DNA from: Oscillospiraceae bacterium
Lineage (GTDB): Bacteria > Bacillota > Clostridia > UMGS1810
Assembly (NCBI GenBank): GCA_015068825.1
Contig: SVJU01000012.1
Span: forward strand, 1-61,340
DNA: 61,340 nucleotides
Direction of reading: 5' to 3'
A model generated the notes under the pieces. The model saw only the letters and a program-made list of their open reading frames with translations, was not told the origin of the DNA and did not search any database. A program made the position numbers and the translations under genes. This document shows positions 7,894 through 17,033 of this stretch, one piece after another; positions within the stretch are counted from its first letter, which is position 1; each line of letters begins with the position of its first letter.

Positions 7894-9135
7894 ATGGAAA
7901 AAGAACTTGTCATAATAGGTGGCGGTCCTGCGGGAATGAGTGCTGCAATAAAGGCTTATGAATGTGGAATAAAAGATATTCTCATCATTGAAAGAGATGC
8001 CTGTTTGGGCGGAATACTTAATCAATGTATCCACAATGGTTTTGGACTTCATAAATTTAAAGAAGAACTAACAGGCCCCGAATATGCCTACCGATACGAA
8101 AAAAGAGTTAAAGAACTGAATATAGAAGTTAAACTTAATACAATGGTTATTGATATATCCGAAGATAAAACAATATGTGCAACAAATGAGGAGGATGGCA
8201 TATTTTTTATAAATGCAAAGGCTATAATTCTCGCAATGGGATGCAGAGAAAGACCAAAAGGCGCACTTAATATTCCAGGTGACAGACCATCAGGAATTTT
8301 CAGTGCCGGATGCGCTCAGAAATTTGTTAATATCGAAGGTTATATGCCAGGTAAAAATGTTGTGATTTTAGGCTCAGGTGATATTGGCCTTATTATGGCA
8401 CGAAGAATGACATTAGAGGGTGCAAAGGTTCATGCAGTATGCGAACTTATGCCATATTCGGGCGGTCTTGCAAGAAATATTGAGCAGTGCTTGAATGATT
8501 TTAATATTCCATTAAAGCTTAGCCATACTGTTGTAAAAATTCATGGTAAGGAAAGGCTTGAAGGTGTTACAATAGCAAAGGTTGATAAGAATAGAAAACC
8601 AATTATGGAAACAAAAGAATATATTCCATGCGATACACTTCTTTTGTCAGTTGGACTAATTCCTGAAAATGAACTTACCAAAAAAGCAAATATTTTGTTA
8701 AACAGAATAACAAACGGAGCAAATGTAGACCAGAACCGACAAACTGAAAAAGAAGGGATTTTTGCTTGCGGTAATGTACTACATGTTCACGACCTTGTGG
8801 ATTTTGTTTCAGAGGAGGCAGAAATTGCCGGAGAAGGTGCGGCAAACTATATTAATAATAATATTTTAAAGGATACCGAAATAAATCTTGAAACAGACGG
8901 TAAAATTAGATATACCGTTCCACAGAAAATCACTTTAAAAAAAGATGTAAAAGTATACTTCAGGGTATTGGATATTTATAAAAATGTGAAAATCAATGTT
9001 TATAATAATAAAAATGAACTTGTTTTTTCAAAACCGAAGGCAAAATGTGCTCCTGGTGAAATGGAGTGTGTAATACTTAAAAAAGAGATGCTTTCTGATA
9101 CTGATGCTCTTAAATTTTCTATTGTTGAGGGGTAG
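7894..9135 (+). CDS. NAD(P)/FAD-dependent oxidoreductase, GlpB-like partner
   Basis: 413 residues. A FAD-binding IIGGGPAGMSAAIKA is at the N-terminus and a second nucleotide-binding Gly motif (VVILGSGDIGLIMARRM) near residue 152. This is a two-dinucleotide-fold flavoprotein with a CGN-type closing motif (GIFACGNVLHVHDL). It partners the preceding dehydrogenase in clostridial glp operons, passing electrons from glycerol-3-phosphate to NAD(P)+ or another carrier. AAAGGAGG just before the previous stop serves as its ribosome binding site. The last about 90 residues (from YTVPQKITLKKDV) form a small beta domain typical of this subgroup. Confidence 0.88.
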   Translation: MEKELVIIGGGPAGMSAAIKAYECGIKDILIIERDACLGGILNQCIHNGFGLHKFKEELTGPEYAYRYEKRVKELNIEVKLNTMVIDISEDKTICATNEEDGIFFINAKAIILAMGCRERPKGALNIPGDRPSGIFSAGCAQKFVNIEGYMPGKNVVILGSGDIGLIMARRMTLEGAKVHAVCELMPYSGGLARNIEQCLNDFNIPLKLSHTVVKIHGKERLEGVTIAKVDKNRKPIMETKEYIPCDTLLLSVGLIPENELTKKANILLNRITNGANVDQNRQTEKEGIFACGNVLHVHDLVDFVSEEAEIAGEGAANYINNNILKDTEINLETDGKIRYTVPQKITLKKDVKVYFRVLDIYKNVKINVYNNKNELVFSKPKAKCAPGEMECVILKKEMLSDTDALKFSIVEG

Positions 9136-9198
9136 AAAAAAATCCCCTTGTAAAAAGAATTTGTGTTTGATATAATTAACTTTAAGGAAGTGTAATGA

Positions 9199-9543
9199 AT
9201 GAAAAAGCTTACCTGCATAGTGTGTCCGTTAGGATGTGAAATATCTGTTTATGGTGAAAAAGATAATTTTAATGTAACAGGCAACGGATGCATTAGAGGC
9301 AAAGAATATGCAATTGGTGAAATGACAAATCCTGTGCGATGTGTTACAACAAGTGCCAAATGTGATAACGGAAAGATAGTTTCTGTTAAAACTCAGAATC
9401 CAATTCCAAAACAAAACTGCAAAGAATGTGTTGAATTTATAAATAAGGTAACTGTTAAAACACCTGTAAAAATCGGTGATATCATTCTGGAAAATGTTTT
9501 TGGTACAAATATTATTGCCACAAAAAATATTCAAGGAGAATAA
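9199..9543 (+). CDS. DUF1667 domain protein, Cys-rich electron-transfer subunit
   Basis: 114 residues with Cys at 6, 9 and 13 (CIVCPLGC), a further Cys near 31 (GNGCIRGKEY), and later Cys at KCD and NCKEC. The CxxCxxxC head looks like the iron-sulfur binding start of molybdopterin oxidoreductases. DUF1667 proteins almost always follow the two FAD enzymes encoded just upstream and are thought to be a third, small redox subunit. The start at 9199 follows AAGGAAG. A 4-base gap separates it from glpP. Confidence 0.87.
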   Translation: MKKLTCIVCPLGCEISVYGEKDNFNVTGNGCIRGKEYAIGEMTNPVRCVTTSAKCDNGKIVSVKTQNPIPKQNCKECVEFINKVTVKTPVKIGDIILENVFGTNIIATKNIQGE

Positions 9544-9547
9544 TAAA

Positions 9548-10102
9548 ATGGATAAATTTGCGCCTAATAGTGTTATTGCGTCAGTAACATCTTATGAAGA
9601 TTTAGAATATGCAATTATGTCGGAAATTGAGTATGTATTTTCTTTATCGACTAACATTTTAACTTTGTATGATACAATAAAAAGGGTACATAGTAAAAAT
9701 AAAAAAATATATATCCATACCGATTTTACAGAGGGAATAGGAAAGGATAAATATGCCCTTATGTTTATGAAAAAGCTTGGCGTTGACGGAATTGTAAGTA
9801 CCCGTTCAAATATTATAAAAATGGCACGTGAATTAGGGCTTTCTACTGTGCAAAGATTTTTTATAGTAGATTCTCATTCGGTTAATACAACTATTGAAAG
9901 TATTAAAGCATCAAAACCCGATATGGTCGAAATAATGCCTGGAATTATTCCAAAGGTTATAACTGCCATAAAAAAAGAAATTGATAAACCACTTATTGCA
10001 GGCGGACTTATAACAAGCAGAAAAGAGATTGACGAAGCTTTTAAGGCAGGGGCAGATGGTGTATCTATGAGTAATAAAAATTTCTGGAATAAATTTAATT
10101 AA
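9548..10102 (+). CDS. glpP: Glycerol-3-phosphate responsive antiterminator GlpP
   Basis: 184 residues with a TIM-barrel-like GlpP fold. Recognisable segments are VIASVTSYEDLEYA, KKIYIHTDFTEGIG, GVDGIVSTRSNIIK and IAGGLITSRKEI. In Bacillus subtilis, GlpP binds glycerol-3-phosphate and leader mRNA and prevents termination ahead of glp genes. Here it is the last gene of the operon, whose own leader holds a strong terminator at 5562-5608, so it probably controls its own transcription. The frame is open upstream, but the ATG at 9548 follows AAGGAGAA and matches the family start. An intrinsic terminator follows directly. Confidence 0.92.
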   Translation: MDKFAPNSVIASVTSYEDLEYAIMSEIEYVFSLSTNILTLYDTIKRVHSKNKKIYIHTDFTEGIGKDKYALMFMKKLGVDGIVSTRSNIIKMARELGLSTVQRFFIVDSHSVNTTIESIKASKPDMVEIMPGIIPKVITAIKKEIDKPLIAGGLITSRKEIDEAFKAGADGVSMSNKNFWNKFN

Positions 10103-10106
10103 AAAG

Positions 10107-10134
10107 GCGTTTTCTTTGTGAAAACGCTTTTTTT
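10107..10134 (+). terminator. Intrinsic terminator of the glp operon
   Basis: Stem GCGTTTTC (10107-10114) with GAAAACGC (10120-10127), five-base loop, then seven T residues. Confidence 0.85.
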
Positions 10135-10139
10135 GATTA

Positions 10140-10168
10140 TTGACAAGTATCTTTGCTGATAATATAAT
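10140..10168 (+). promoter_or_regulatory. Consensus promoter for the GTPase-NYN fusion gene
   Basis: TTGACA at 10140-10145, 17-base spacer, TATAAT at 10163-10168: a perfect sigma-A consensus, ending 34 bases before the ATG. The short leader leaves little room for an attenuator of the tet(M) type. Confidence 0.8.
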
Positions 10169-10202
10169 TTAAAGTAAGTAATTTTTAACGGAGATACAAA
10201 AA

Positions 10203-12740
10203 ATGAAGAAATTGGTTGTTGGAATACTTGCACATGTTGACTCGGGCAAAACAACGCTTTGTGAGGCTCTTTTGTATAAATCGGGTGAGATTTCAAATCT
10301 TGGCAGAGTAGACCATAAAAACGCATATTTAGATACAAATTCAATAGAAAAAGACAGAGGAATTACTATTTTTTCAAAACAGGCAATAATAAATCTGGAA
10401 AATACAAAAATTTCTCTTTTAGATACTCCCGGGCATGTTGATTTTTCGGCAGAAACCGAAAGGGTTCTTTCTTGTTTGGATTATGCCATACTTGTTATAA
10501 GTGGGTCAGAAGGAGTGCAAAGCCACACGCAAACACTGTGGCGTCTTTTGGAAAGTTATGGTGTTCCTGCATTTGTTTTTGTTAATAAAATGGATTTAAT
10601 ATCAGCTGATAAACAAAAGATTTTAACTGATTTAAAGCAGAAGTTAAGCGATGGATGTATAGATTTTGAAAATAAAAATGACTTGTTTTTTGAAAGCATT
10701 GCGATGCAGGAAAACGACCTTTTGGACGAATATTTGGAAAATGGTTTTGTTTGCGATGAAAATATAAAAAGTGCAATTTTGTCAAGAAATATTTTTCCGT
10801 GCTTTTTTGGCTCGGCTTTAAAAGTAGAAAAAATATCAGAATTTTTAAATGCGCTGGATAATTATACTATTCAAAAAAAGTATCCTGATGAGTTTGGGGC
10901 AAAGGTATATAAAATTTCTGATGACGAAAAAGGCAAACGCCTTACTCATCTTAAAATAACAGGCGGAAGTCTTAAAGTAAAAGATATTTTGCCTGATGGT
11001 GAAAATGAGAGCAAAATCAATGAAATAAGAGTTTATTCTGGTGCAAAATATCAGAATGTGCAAGAGGGTTGTGCAGGTGAAGTTTGTGCAGTTTTGGGGC
11101 TTTCAGATTCTTTTTGCGGAATGGGACTTGGATTTGAAGAAAACTCTTCGTCACTTATACTTGAGCCTGTTTTTACTTACAGTGTGAAAATTCTTGATAA
11201 TACCGACCTTACAACTGCCTTATCCATATTTAAAAAGTTAGAGCAGGAAGAAACCCAGATGAATGTTGTTTTTAATGAACGCCTTCAAAAAATTGATGTG
11301 CAGATTATGGGTGATATTCAGCTTGAAGTGTTAAAAAGAATTTTATGTGACAGGTTTAATATCAGCGTGGAATTTGAAGACGGAAGCATTATTTATAAAG
11401 AAACAATAAAAAACACAGTTGAGGGAGTAGGCCATTACGAGCCACTAAGGCATTATGCAGAGGTTCATCTTTTGCTTGAACCCAACAAAAGAGGAAAAGG
11501 AATTGAAATAAAGGCTGATTGCTCTTTTGATACACTTGACAAAAACTGGCAAAGACTTATACTTACGCATATCGGTGAAAAAACACATCTTGGAGTTTTA
11601 ACAGGCTCGCCCATTACCGATATTAAAATAACTCTTATAAACGGAAGGGCACATCAAAAGCACACCGAAGGCGGTGATTTCAGGCAGGCAACATATCGTG
11701 CTATCCGTCAGGGATTAATGCAGGCTCATAGTGTTCTTCTTGAGCCATACTATGATTTTGTGCTCGAAGTTCCAATCGAAAATTCCGGAAAGGCACTTAC
11801 AGATTTAGACTTTATGGGAGCTTCTTTTTTACCTTCTGAGCAAAGAGGTGATGCTACAGTTATTAAAGGTTATGCACCTGTATCAAAATTAAGAGATTAT
11901 CACAAAAGTGTTATTCAGTATACTCACGGAAATGGAAGGTTAAGTCTTTCTTTTAAAGGCTATGATGAATGTAAAAATGCGGACGAAATCGTAGAAAAAA
12001 TTGGTTATGATGCTGAAGCTGATGTTGAAAATACACCTGATTCTGTTTTTTGCACGCATGGTGCAGGATATCTTGTAAAGTGGAACGAAGTTTTCGAAAA
12101 AATGCATATACCTGCATTTAATCCTAATAAAGATGATAAAGAACTTATTGTTGCGCCAAAAAGATATCAGAAATTGATTGCAGATGAAGAAGAGCTTTTG
12201 AAAATCTTTGAGCAAACATACGGAAAAATTAAAAGAAAAGTGCATAATCCCTTAAAAACAGAAAAACACAATCAAAGCTATAAGGGTAAAAAAGTAATAT
12301 CAGGGCCTGAATATCTTTTGATTGACGGATACAATATAATTTTCGGCTGGGAAAAGCTTAAAGAAATCGCACTTGATAATCTTGAAATAGCAAGAATTTA
12401 TTTAATAGACAGAATTTGTAATTATCAGGCAATGAAAAAGAATAATGTTATTCTTGTTTTTGATGCATATAAGGTTAAAGGTGCAGTAAGAGAAATAGAA
12501 AAACATCACGGCATTACAGTTGTTTATACAAAAGAAGCCGAAACTGCCGATGTGTATATAGAAAAAACTTCTACCGAGCTTGCCAGAAATTATCGTGTAA
12601 GAGTTGCAACAAGCGATAATCTGGAGCAGATAATCGTTTTTGGACACGGTGCTCACAGAATTTCTGCCCGTGAATTTTTGGAAGAAGTTGAAATGTTTGA
12701 AGATAAAATGAGAAAATTTATCGAAGAAAACAGAGAATAG
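10203..12740 (+). CDS. Tet(M)/EF-G-like translational GTPase fused to a YacP/Rae1-type NYN ribonuclease domain
   Basis: 845 residues. Residues 1 to about 650 match ribosomal-protection proteins and EF-G: G1 AHVDSGKT at 10-17, G3 DTPGH, G4 NKMD, then domains II-V (for example GGDFRQATYRAIRQG). A linker leads to an NYN/PIN-like domain at about 700-845. It has LIDGYNIIFGW (D708), VFDAYKVKG (D754), EAETADVYIEK (D783) and VATSDNLEQ (D805). The order and spacing of these acidic residues match YacP/Rae1, a ribosome-bound A-site mRNA endonuclease of Bacillus. The GTPase half would bind the ribosome at the factor site and the nuclease half could cut mRNA there. Tetracycline resistance is possible but unproven. 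It stands alone under a consensus promoter and shares a terminator with ruvB. Confidence 0.9.
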   Translation: MKKLVVGILAHVDSGKTTLCEALLYKSGEISNLGRVDHKNAYLDTNSIEKDRGITIFSKQAIINLENTKISLLDTPGHVDFSAETERVLSCLDYAILVISGSEGVQSHTQTLWRLLESYGVPAFVFVNKMDLISADKQKILTDLKQKLSDGCIDFENKNDLFFESIAMQENDLLDEYLENGFVCDENIKSAILSRNIFPCFFGSALKVEKISEFLNALDNYTIQKKYPDEFGAKVYKISDDEKGKRLTHLKITGGSLKVKDILPDGENESKINEIRVYSGAKYQNVQEGCAGEVCAVLGLSDSFCGMGLGFEENSSSLILEPVFTYSVKILDNTDLTTALSIFKKLEQEETQMNVVFNERLQKIDVQIMGDIQLEVLKRILCDRFNISVEFEDGSIIYKETIKNTVEGVGHYEPLRHYAEVHLLLEPNKRGKGIEIKADCSFDTLDKNWQRLILTHIGEKTHLGVLTGSPITDIKITLINGRAHQKHTEGGDFRQATYRAIRQGLMQAHSVLLEPYYDFVLEVPIENSGKALTDLDFMGASFLPSEQRGDATVIKGYAPVSKLRDYHKSVIQYTHGNGRLSLSFKGYDECKNADEIVEKIGYDAEADVENTPDSVFCTHGAGYLVKWNEVFEKMHIPAFNPNKDDKELIVAPKRYQKLIADEEELLKIFEQTYGKIKRKVHNPLKTEKHNQSYKGKKVISGPEYLLIDGYNIIFGWEKLKEIALDNLEIARIYLIDRICNYQAMKKNNVILVFDAYKVKGAVREIEKHHGITVVYTKEAETADVYIEKTSTELARNYRVRVATSDNLEQIIVFGHGAHRISAREFLEEVEMFEDKMRKFIEENRE

Positions 12741-12759
12741 AAAATTAGTGTTTTATAAA

Positions 12760-12786
12760 AACCTGCAACAAATTCAGTTGCAGGTT
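12760..12786. terminator. Bidirectional terminator between the fusion gene and ruvB
   Basis: Stem AACCTGCAAC (12760-12769) with GTTGCAGGTT (12777-12786), flanked by A-runs on the left and T-runs on the right. It serves both convergent genes. Confidence 0.85.
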
Positions 12787-12794
12787 TTTTGTTA

Positions 12795-13799
12795 TTATTC
12801 TTTATCAAATGGAATATTAAAATGTTCGTAAGCAGATTTTGTAACAACTCTGCCTCTTGGAGTTCGGTTTATAAAACCAAGCTGCAAAAGATATGGCTCA
12901 TACACATCTTCAATGGTATTTGCATCTTCGCCGATTGTTGCCGCCAAAGTATCAAGACCAACAGGACCTCCGCCAAAATTTTTAATCATTGATTTAATCA
13001 TATTGGCATCGGTAATATCAAGGCCGATTTTGTCAACTTCAATTTTTTCAAGAGCAATTTCGGCAATTTTTTTGGTAACAACTCCGTCGCCTATAACCTG
13101 ACCAAAATCTCTTACCCTTTTTAAAAGACGGTTTGCAATTCTTGGTGTTCCTCTTGAACGGGATGCAATTTCCATTGCACCTTTGTCGTCAATTTTTACA
13201 TCAAGTATTTTTGCACTTCTTAAAACAATTTGTTTAAGTTGCTCTGGAGTGTATAACTCCAAACGCGCAAGAACACCAAATCTGTCACGAAGTGGACTTG
13301 TAATTCTGCCCGCTTTTGTTGTTGCACCTATAAGAGTAAATTTTGGTAAGTCAAGTCTTATAGAACGCGCACTCGGACCTTTTCCTATTATGATATCGAG
13401 TGAAAAATCTTCCATTGCAGGATAAAGTATTTCTTCAACACTTGCACTAAGTCGGTGTATTTCATCAATAAAAAGTACATCATGTTCAGCAAGATTGGTA
13501 AGTATACCTGCTAAATCACCCGGTTTTTCAATTGCAGGTCCGCTCGTTATTCTTATGTTTACACCCATCTCGTTAGCAATAATATTTGAAAGAGTTGTTT
13601 TTCCAAGTCCCGGAGGGCCATATAAAAGAACATGGTCAAGCGCTTCATTTCTGTTTTTTGCAGCCTTGATATAAACAGAAAGATTATCTTTTATTTTATC
13701 CTGACCTACATATTCATCAAGGGTTTTAGGTCTTAAGCTTGTTTCTATGTCAATATCCTCTTCAATAAAATCAGAGGTGACTATTCTTTCGTAATCCAT
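12795..13799 (-). CDS. ruvB: Holliday junction branch-migration ATPase RuvB
   Basis: 334 residues, usual length. AAA+ motifs: Walker [11 protein letters not shown], Walker B FIDEIHRL, and the sensor region [12 protein letters not shown]. The C-terminal winged helix ends with [14 protein letters not shown]. RuvB hexamers pump DNA through the RuvA-bound four-way junction. It is the last gene of ruvC-ruvA-ruvB, 15 bases after ruvA. The ATG follows AAAGGAAAAG. Confidence 0.98.
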   Translation of the reverse strand: MDYERIVTSDFIEEDIDIETSLRPKTLDEYVGQDKIKDNLSVYIKAAKNRNEALDHVLLYGPPGLGKTTLSNIIANEMGVNIRITSGPAIEKPGDLAGILTNLAEHDVLFIDEIHRLSASVEEILYPAMEDFSLDIIIGKGPSARSIRLDLPKFTLIGATTKAGRITSPLRDRFGVLARLELYTPEQLKQIVLRSAKILDVKIDDKGAMEIASRSRGTPRIANRLLKRVRDFGQVIGDGVVTKKIAEIALEKIEVDKIGLDITDANMIKSMIKNFGGGPVGLDTLAATIGEDANTIEDVYEPYLLQLGFINRTPRGRVVTKSAYEHFNIPFDKE

Positions 13800-13814
13800 A
13801 TACTTTTCCTTTCG

Positions 13815-14420
13815 TTATATAAGTGCTTTCAGAGCGGCTTTTATAATATCTTCAACATTTGTAATTGATGAATCAACCTTTGAAACGGCTTTTTCTGCCT
13901 CAAATTTTGTGTATCCCAAAACTATAAGCGCACTCACGGCCTCGTTTTTGCCGCCAGAAAGATTTATTATTTCTTCGGTTTCTATGCTGCCCTCCTGATT
14001 TGCCAAATCTTCACTTTTAACCTTATCTTTGAGCTCTAAAATAACTCTTTGTGCAGTTTTAGGTCCAATTCCCGATGCTTTCTTTATTGCGGCAACATCG
14101 TTTGTTACAACGCTTACTGCAAGCTTTTGCGGTGTTGCAGTAGAAAGAATGGCAACGGCGCCTTTTGCACCAACTCCCGAAACAGATATAAGAAGCTCAA
14201 ACATTGTAAGTTCTTCTTTTGTTGAAAATCCGTATAAATCCATTATACCTTCTTTTATGTATAAATAAGTGTAAAAAGTAACTCTGTCGTTTTCGGTTTT
14301 TGTCATAACATCATTAAGAGAGGTTAAAGAAGTATAAACTTTAAAACCAACTCCGGAAACATCTATTACAACAAAGGTCTGTGATTTTTCCTTTAAATAG
14401 CCTGTTAAATAACTGAACAT
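13815..14420 (-). CDS. ruvA: Holliday junction DNA-binding protein RuvA
   Basis: 201 residues. An N-terminal OB fold (GYLKEKSQTFVVIDVSGVGF), two helix-hairpin-helix motifs (LISVSGVGAKGAVAIL and KASGIGPKTAQRVI) and a flexible linker lead to the RuvB-binding C-terminal three-helix domain (NEAVSALIVLGY). The tetramer holds the four-way junction flat for RuvB. TAGGAG precedes the ATG; the gap to ruvC is 12 bases. Confidence 0.98.
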   Translation of the reverse strand: MFSYLTGYLKEKSQTFVVIDVSGVGFKVYTSLTSLNDVMTKTENDRVTFYTYLYIKEGIMDLYGFSTKEELTMFELLISVSGVGAKGAVAILSTATPQKLAVSVVTNDVAAIKKASGIGPKTAQRVILELKDKVKSEDLANQEGSIETEEIINLSGGKNEAVSALIVLGYTKFEAEKAVSKVDSSITNVEDIIKAALKALI

Positions 14421-14432
14421 AATAAAAATCTC

Positions 14433-14930
14433 CTAAATCAATTTATCGTTCATTCTGAAAGAATGTGCGTGGCATATTGCGATAGCAAGAGCATCGGCTG
14501 TATCGTCTGGTTTTGGAATTTTTTCTAAATTTAAAAGCATTTTTGTCATTTGCTGAACCTGCTTTTTTTCGGCCCTGCCATAGCCTACAACTGCTTGTTT
14601 AACCTGAAGAGGTGTGTATTCGTAAATTTCAAGAGCACAGTTTGCTGCAGCTAAATAGGGCATAGCCCTTCCTTGAGCAACATTTATAATGGTTTTTGCA
14701 TTATTATTATAAAAAAGCTCTTCAATTGCAATACAGTCAGGTTTAAATTCTCTTATAATATCAATAAGGCTGTCATATATGGTTTTGAGTCTGTCTTTAA
14801 CTTTAGTGCCCGCCTTGGTTGTGATTGCACCATAGTTTAAAACCTTAAACTTATTTCCACTATATTCTATCACACCATAGCCTACAATTGCAATACCCGG
14901 GTCAATTCCAAGAATAATCATGTTTTGCAT
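14433..14930 (-). CDS. ruvC: Holliday junction resolvase RuvC
   Basis: 165 residues. RNase H-like fold with the catalytic acidic residues in GIDPG, IEELFYN and the final DDTADALAIA. It cuts the junction moved by RuvAB. First gene of the operon. No clear ribosome binding site precedes the ATG at 14930; a second ATG three codons later, directly before IILGIDPG, fits the family just as well. The upstream region is shared with divergent argG. Confidence 0.96.
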   Translation of the reverse strand: MQNMIILGIDPGIAIVGYGVIEYSGNKFKVLNYGAITTKAGTKVKDRLKTIYDSLIDIIREFKPDCIAIEELFYNNNAKTIINVAQGRAMPYLAAANCALEIYEYTPLQVKQAVVGYGRAEKKQVQQMTKMLLNLEKIPKPDDTADALAIAICHAHSFRMNDKLI

Positions 14931-14942
14931 ATATGCATAAAA

Positions 14943-14981
14943 TTATGTATAAATACACAAAAATGTGAATAATTATACAAC
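14943..14981. promoter_or_regulatory. Candidate paired ARG boxes (ArgR/AhrC operators)
   Basis: Two near-palindromes, TGTATAAATACA (14946-14957) and GAATAATTATAC (14967-14978), have centres exactly 21 bp apart. That is the spacing of paired 18-bp ARG boxes. The second, read as TGTGAATAATTATACAAC, fits the TnTGAATwwwwATTCAnA consensus with few mismatches. They lie between ruvC and argG, but about 100 bp upstream of the likely argG start site. A/T-rich chance matches are possible. Confidence 0.4.
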
Positions 14982-15039
14982 TATGCACATCTCCTTAAAT
15001 AAAAAATTGTAAATTATATACGATTTTAAAAAATAACTA

Positions 15040-15068
15040 TTGCATATTATTAAAATCAGGAATATAAT
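15040..15068 (+). promoter_or_regulatory. Promoter of argG
   Basis: TTGCAT at 15040-15045, 17-base spacer, TATAAT at 15063-15068; predicted start near 15075, about 30 bases before the ATG. Confidence 0.75.
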
Positions 15069-15105
15069 ATATTTATATTTTAACACAAATTGGAGGAAAA
15101 TCAAG

Positions 15106-16326
15106 ATGGCAAAAGAAAAAGTTGTTTTAGCATATTCAGGAGGCCTTGATACATCAATTATTATTCACTGGCTTATAGAAAATTACGACTGTGAAGTTAT
15201 TGCTGTATGTGGTGATGTTGGTCAGGGTAAAGAAACAGAGGGCCTTGAAGAAAGAGCTAAAAAATCAGGAGCATCTAAATTATATATTGCAGATTTAAAA
15301 GACGATTATGTAAAAAATTATATTTTCCCAACTTTAAAAGCAGGCGCTGTTTACGAGGGTAAATATCTTTTGGGTACATCTCATGCCCGTCCTATTATTG
15401 CAGAAAAACTTGTTGAAATTGCTCTTAAAGAGGGTGCAACTGCAATTTGTCACGGTGCAACAGGTAAAGGTAATGACCAGGTTCGTTTCGAACTTACAAT
15501 AAAAGCACTTGCTCCACAGCTTAAAATTATAGCTCCATGGAGAATATGGGATATTAAATCAAGAGAAGATGCAGTTGATTATGCACAGAAAAACGGAATT
15601 GAAATTCCTGTTACTAAAAAAGATTTGTATTCACGTGACAGAAACGTTTGGCATATCAGCCACGAAGGTATGGATTTGGAAGATCCATGGAATGAACCAC
15701 AGCTTGATAACCTTTTAAAACTTACAACACCACCCGAAAAAACACCTGATACACCAAAATATGTTACAATCGGTTTTGAAAAAGGGGAACCTGTATCAAT
15801 CGACGGTGTAAACTACAAACCGCTTGCTCTTGTTGAAAAACTTAATGAAATCGGTGGCGAGTATGGAATTGGTATTGCAGATATCACAGAAGACAGACTT
15901 GTTGGCATGAAATCAAGAGGTGTTTATGAAACACCGGGCGGAACAATTCTTTATGCTGCTCACGAAGAGCTTGAATATCTTTGCCTTGACAGAGATACAC
16001 AAAGTTTTAAACGTCAGGCTGCAATTAAATTTAGTGAGCTTGTATATGACGGAAAATGGTTCACACCACTTAGAGAAGCTATTTCTGCTTTTGTTGATTC
16101 AACACAGGAAACTGTTACAGGTGAAGTAAGATTAAAACTTTATAAAGGTCATATTTCTCCTGCAGGTGCAAAATCAAAATATTCTCTATATAACGAAGAT
16201 ATTGCTTCATTTGGCGATAGTCAGGAGCTTTACAGTCATAAAGATGCTGAAGGATTTATAAATCTTTTTGGATTACCATTAAAGGTAAGAGCACTTATGG
16301 AAAACAAAAATAAAGAAGAAAAATAA
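15106..16326 (+). CDS. argG: Argininosuccinate synthase
   Basis: 406 residues, usual length. The N-type ATP pyrophosphatase loop YSGGLDTS follows the start. Family signatures [26 protein letters not shown] and [13 protein letters not shown] are present. It joins citrulline and aspartate with ATP to give argininosuccinate, the penultimate step of arginine synthesis. The ATG at 15106 follows TGGAGG. No argH or other arg gene is near, so argG is a single-gene unit here; possible ARG boxes lie upstream. Confidence 0.98.
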   Translation: MAKEKVVLAYSGGLDTSIIIHWLIENYDCEVIAVCGDVGQGKETEGLEERAKKSGASKLYIADLKDDYVKNYIFPTLKAGAVYEGKYLLGTSHARPIIAEKLVEIALKEGATAICHGATGKGNDQVRFELTIKALAPQLKIIAPWRIWDIKSREDAVDYAQKNGIEIPVTKKDLYSRDRNVWHISHEGMDLEDPWNEPQLDNLLKLTTPPEKTPDTPKYVTIGFEKGEPVSIDGVNYKPLALVEKLNEIGGEYGIGIADITEDRLVGMKSRGVYETPGGTILYAAHEELEYLCLDRDTQSFKRQAAIKFSELVYDGKWFTPLREAISAFVDSTQETVTGEVRLKLYKGHISPAGAKSKYSLYNEDIASFGDSQELYSHKDAEGFINLFGLPLKVRALMENKNKEEK

Positions 16327-16337
16327 TTACATAAATT

Positions 16338-16368
16338 AAACCGCAAAGATTAACTTTCTTTGCGGTTT
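16338..16368. terminator. Bidirectional terminator between argG and the PAP2 gene
   Basis: Stem AAACCGCAAAG (16338-16348) with CTTTGCGGTTT (16358-16368), T-rich on both strands. The left arm and loop overlap the stop codon of the convergent PAP2 gene. Confidence 0.8.
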
Positions 16369-16949
16369 TCTGTTTTTGAATAGATGTAATTAAAAATTTT
16401 TGGCGAAACAGATCCAAATAATATTCCAAGCAAAAGTGCAGCAAAAACATCTGACGGAAAATGAACATAAAGATAAAGTCTTGATAATGCTATTAAAGTT
16501 GCTAAAAATAACAAAGCAAAAACCCATTTTTTGTTTGAAAGATATTTTTTGCCGTTATAAGTGTTTATGTTTCCCATCAAAAAGGCAGTTGCAGCTGCAA
16601 ATGATGATGAAGTATGACCTGAAGGAAAAGAAAAGTCGGAAGGTGTTTTTATTAAGAGAAGAATATCCTTATGAATTTCAAAAGGTCTTGGACGGGCTAT
16701 AACAGGTTTTAGTGTTAAGTTACATACAATAAGCGAAAGCAGAAGAGATATGACCATATAGCATCCGGTTTTTCTTGTTTTTTTAACAGACAATAAGACA
16801 ATTGTCAGTAAAATCCATATAAAACCGCCATTTCCAAGCGATGTTACAAAAGGAACTATTATATCAAGAAAATCATTTTTTATATTAAATCTGAAAAAAT
16901 CAAGAATTGTATATTCAAAATTTAAAAACTCAGATGTAAAAAAAGACAA
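16350..16949 (-). CDS. PAP2 family membrane phosphatase
   Basis: 199 residues with about five membrane helices. All three PAP2 motifs are present: the K-x6-RP motif (LKPVIARPRPFE), PSGHTSS and SRLYLYVHFPSDV with the catalytic His. Relatives dephosphorylate undecaprenyl pyrophosphate or phosphatidylglycerophosphate at the outer face of the membrane. The exact lipid substrate is not visible. It is divergent from a penicillin-binding carboxypeptidase, consistent with envelope work. Confidence 0.9.
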   Translation of the reverse strand: MSFFTSEFLNFEYTILDFFRFNIKNDFLDIIVPFVTSLGNGGFIWILLTIVLLSVKKTRKTGCYMVISLLLSLIVCNLTLKPVIARPRPFEIHKDILLLIKTPSDFSFPSGHTSSSFAAATAFLMGNINTYNGKKYLSNKKWVFALLFLATLIALSRLYLYVHFPSDVFAALLLGILFGSVSPKIFNYIYSKTENRKES

Positions 16950-17033
16950 AATATCACCGCCTTATTTGTTCTTTTGATAAGTATAACATTAATCTTCTTA
17001 CGTTTCAAGATAAATATTTTAAGACAATATTAC

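Noticed and set aside
10203-12740. A plain tetracycline-resistance determinant
   Set aside because: No tet(M)-type leader, no mobile-element context, and the added nuclease domain; resistance cannot be claimed from sequence.
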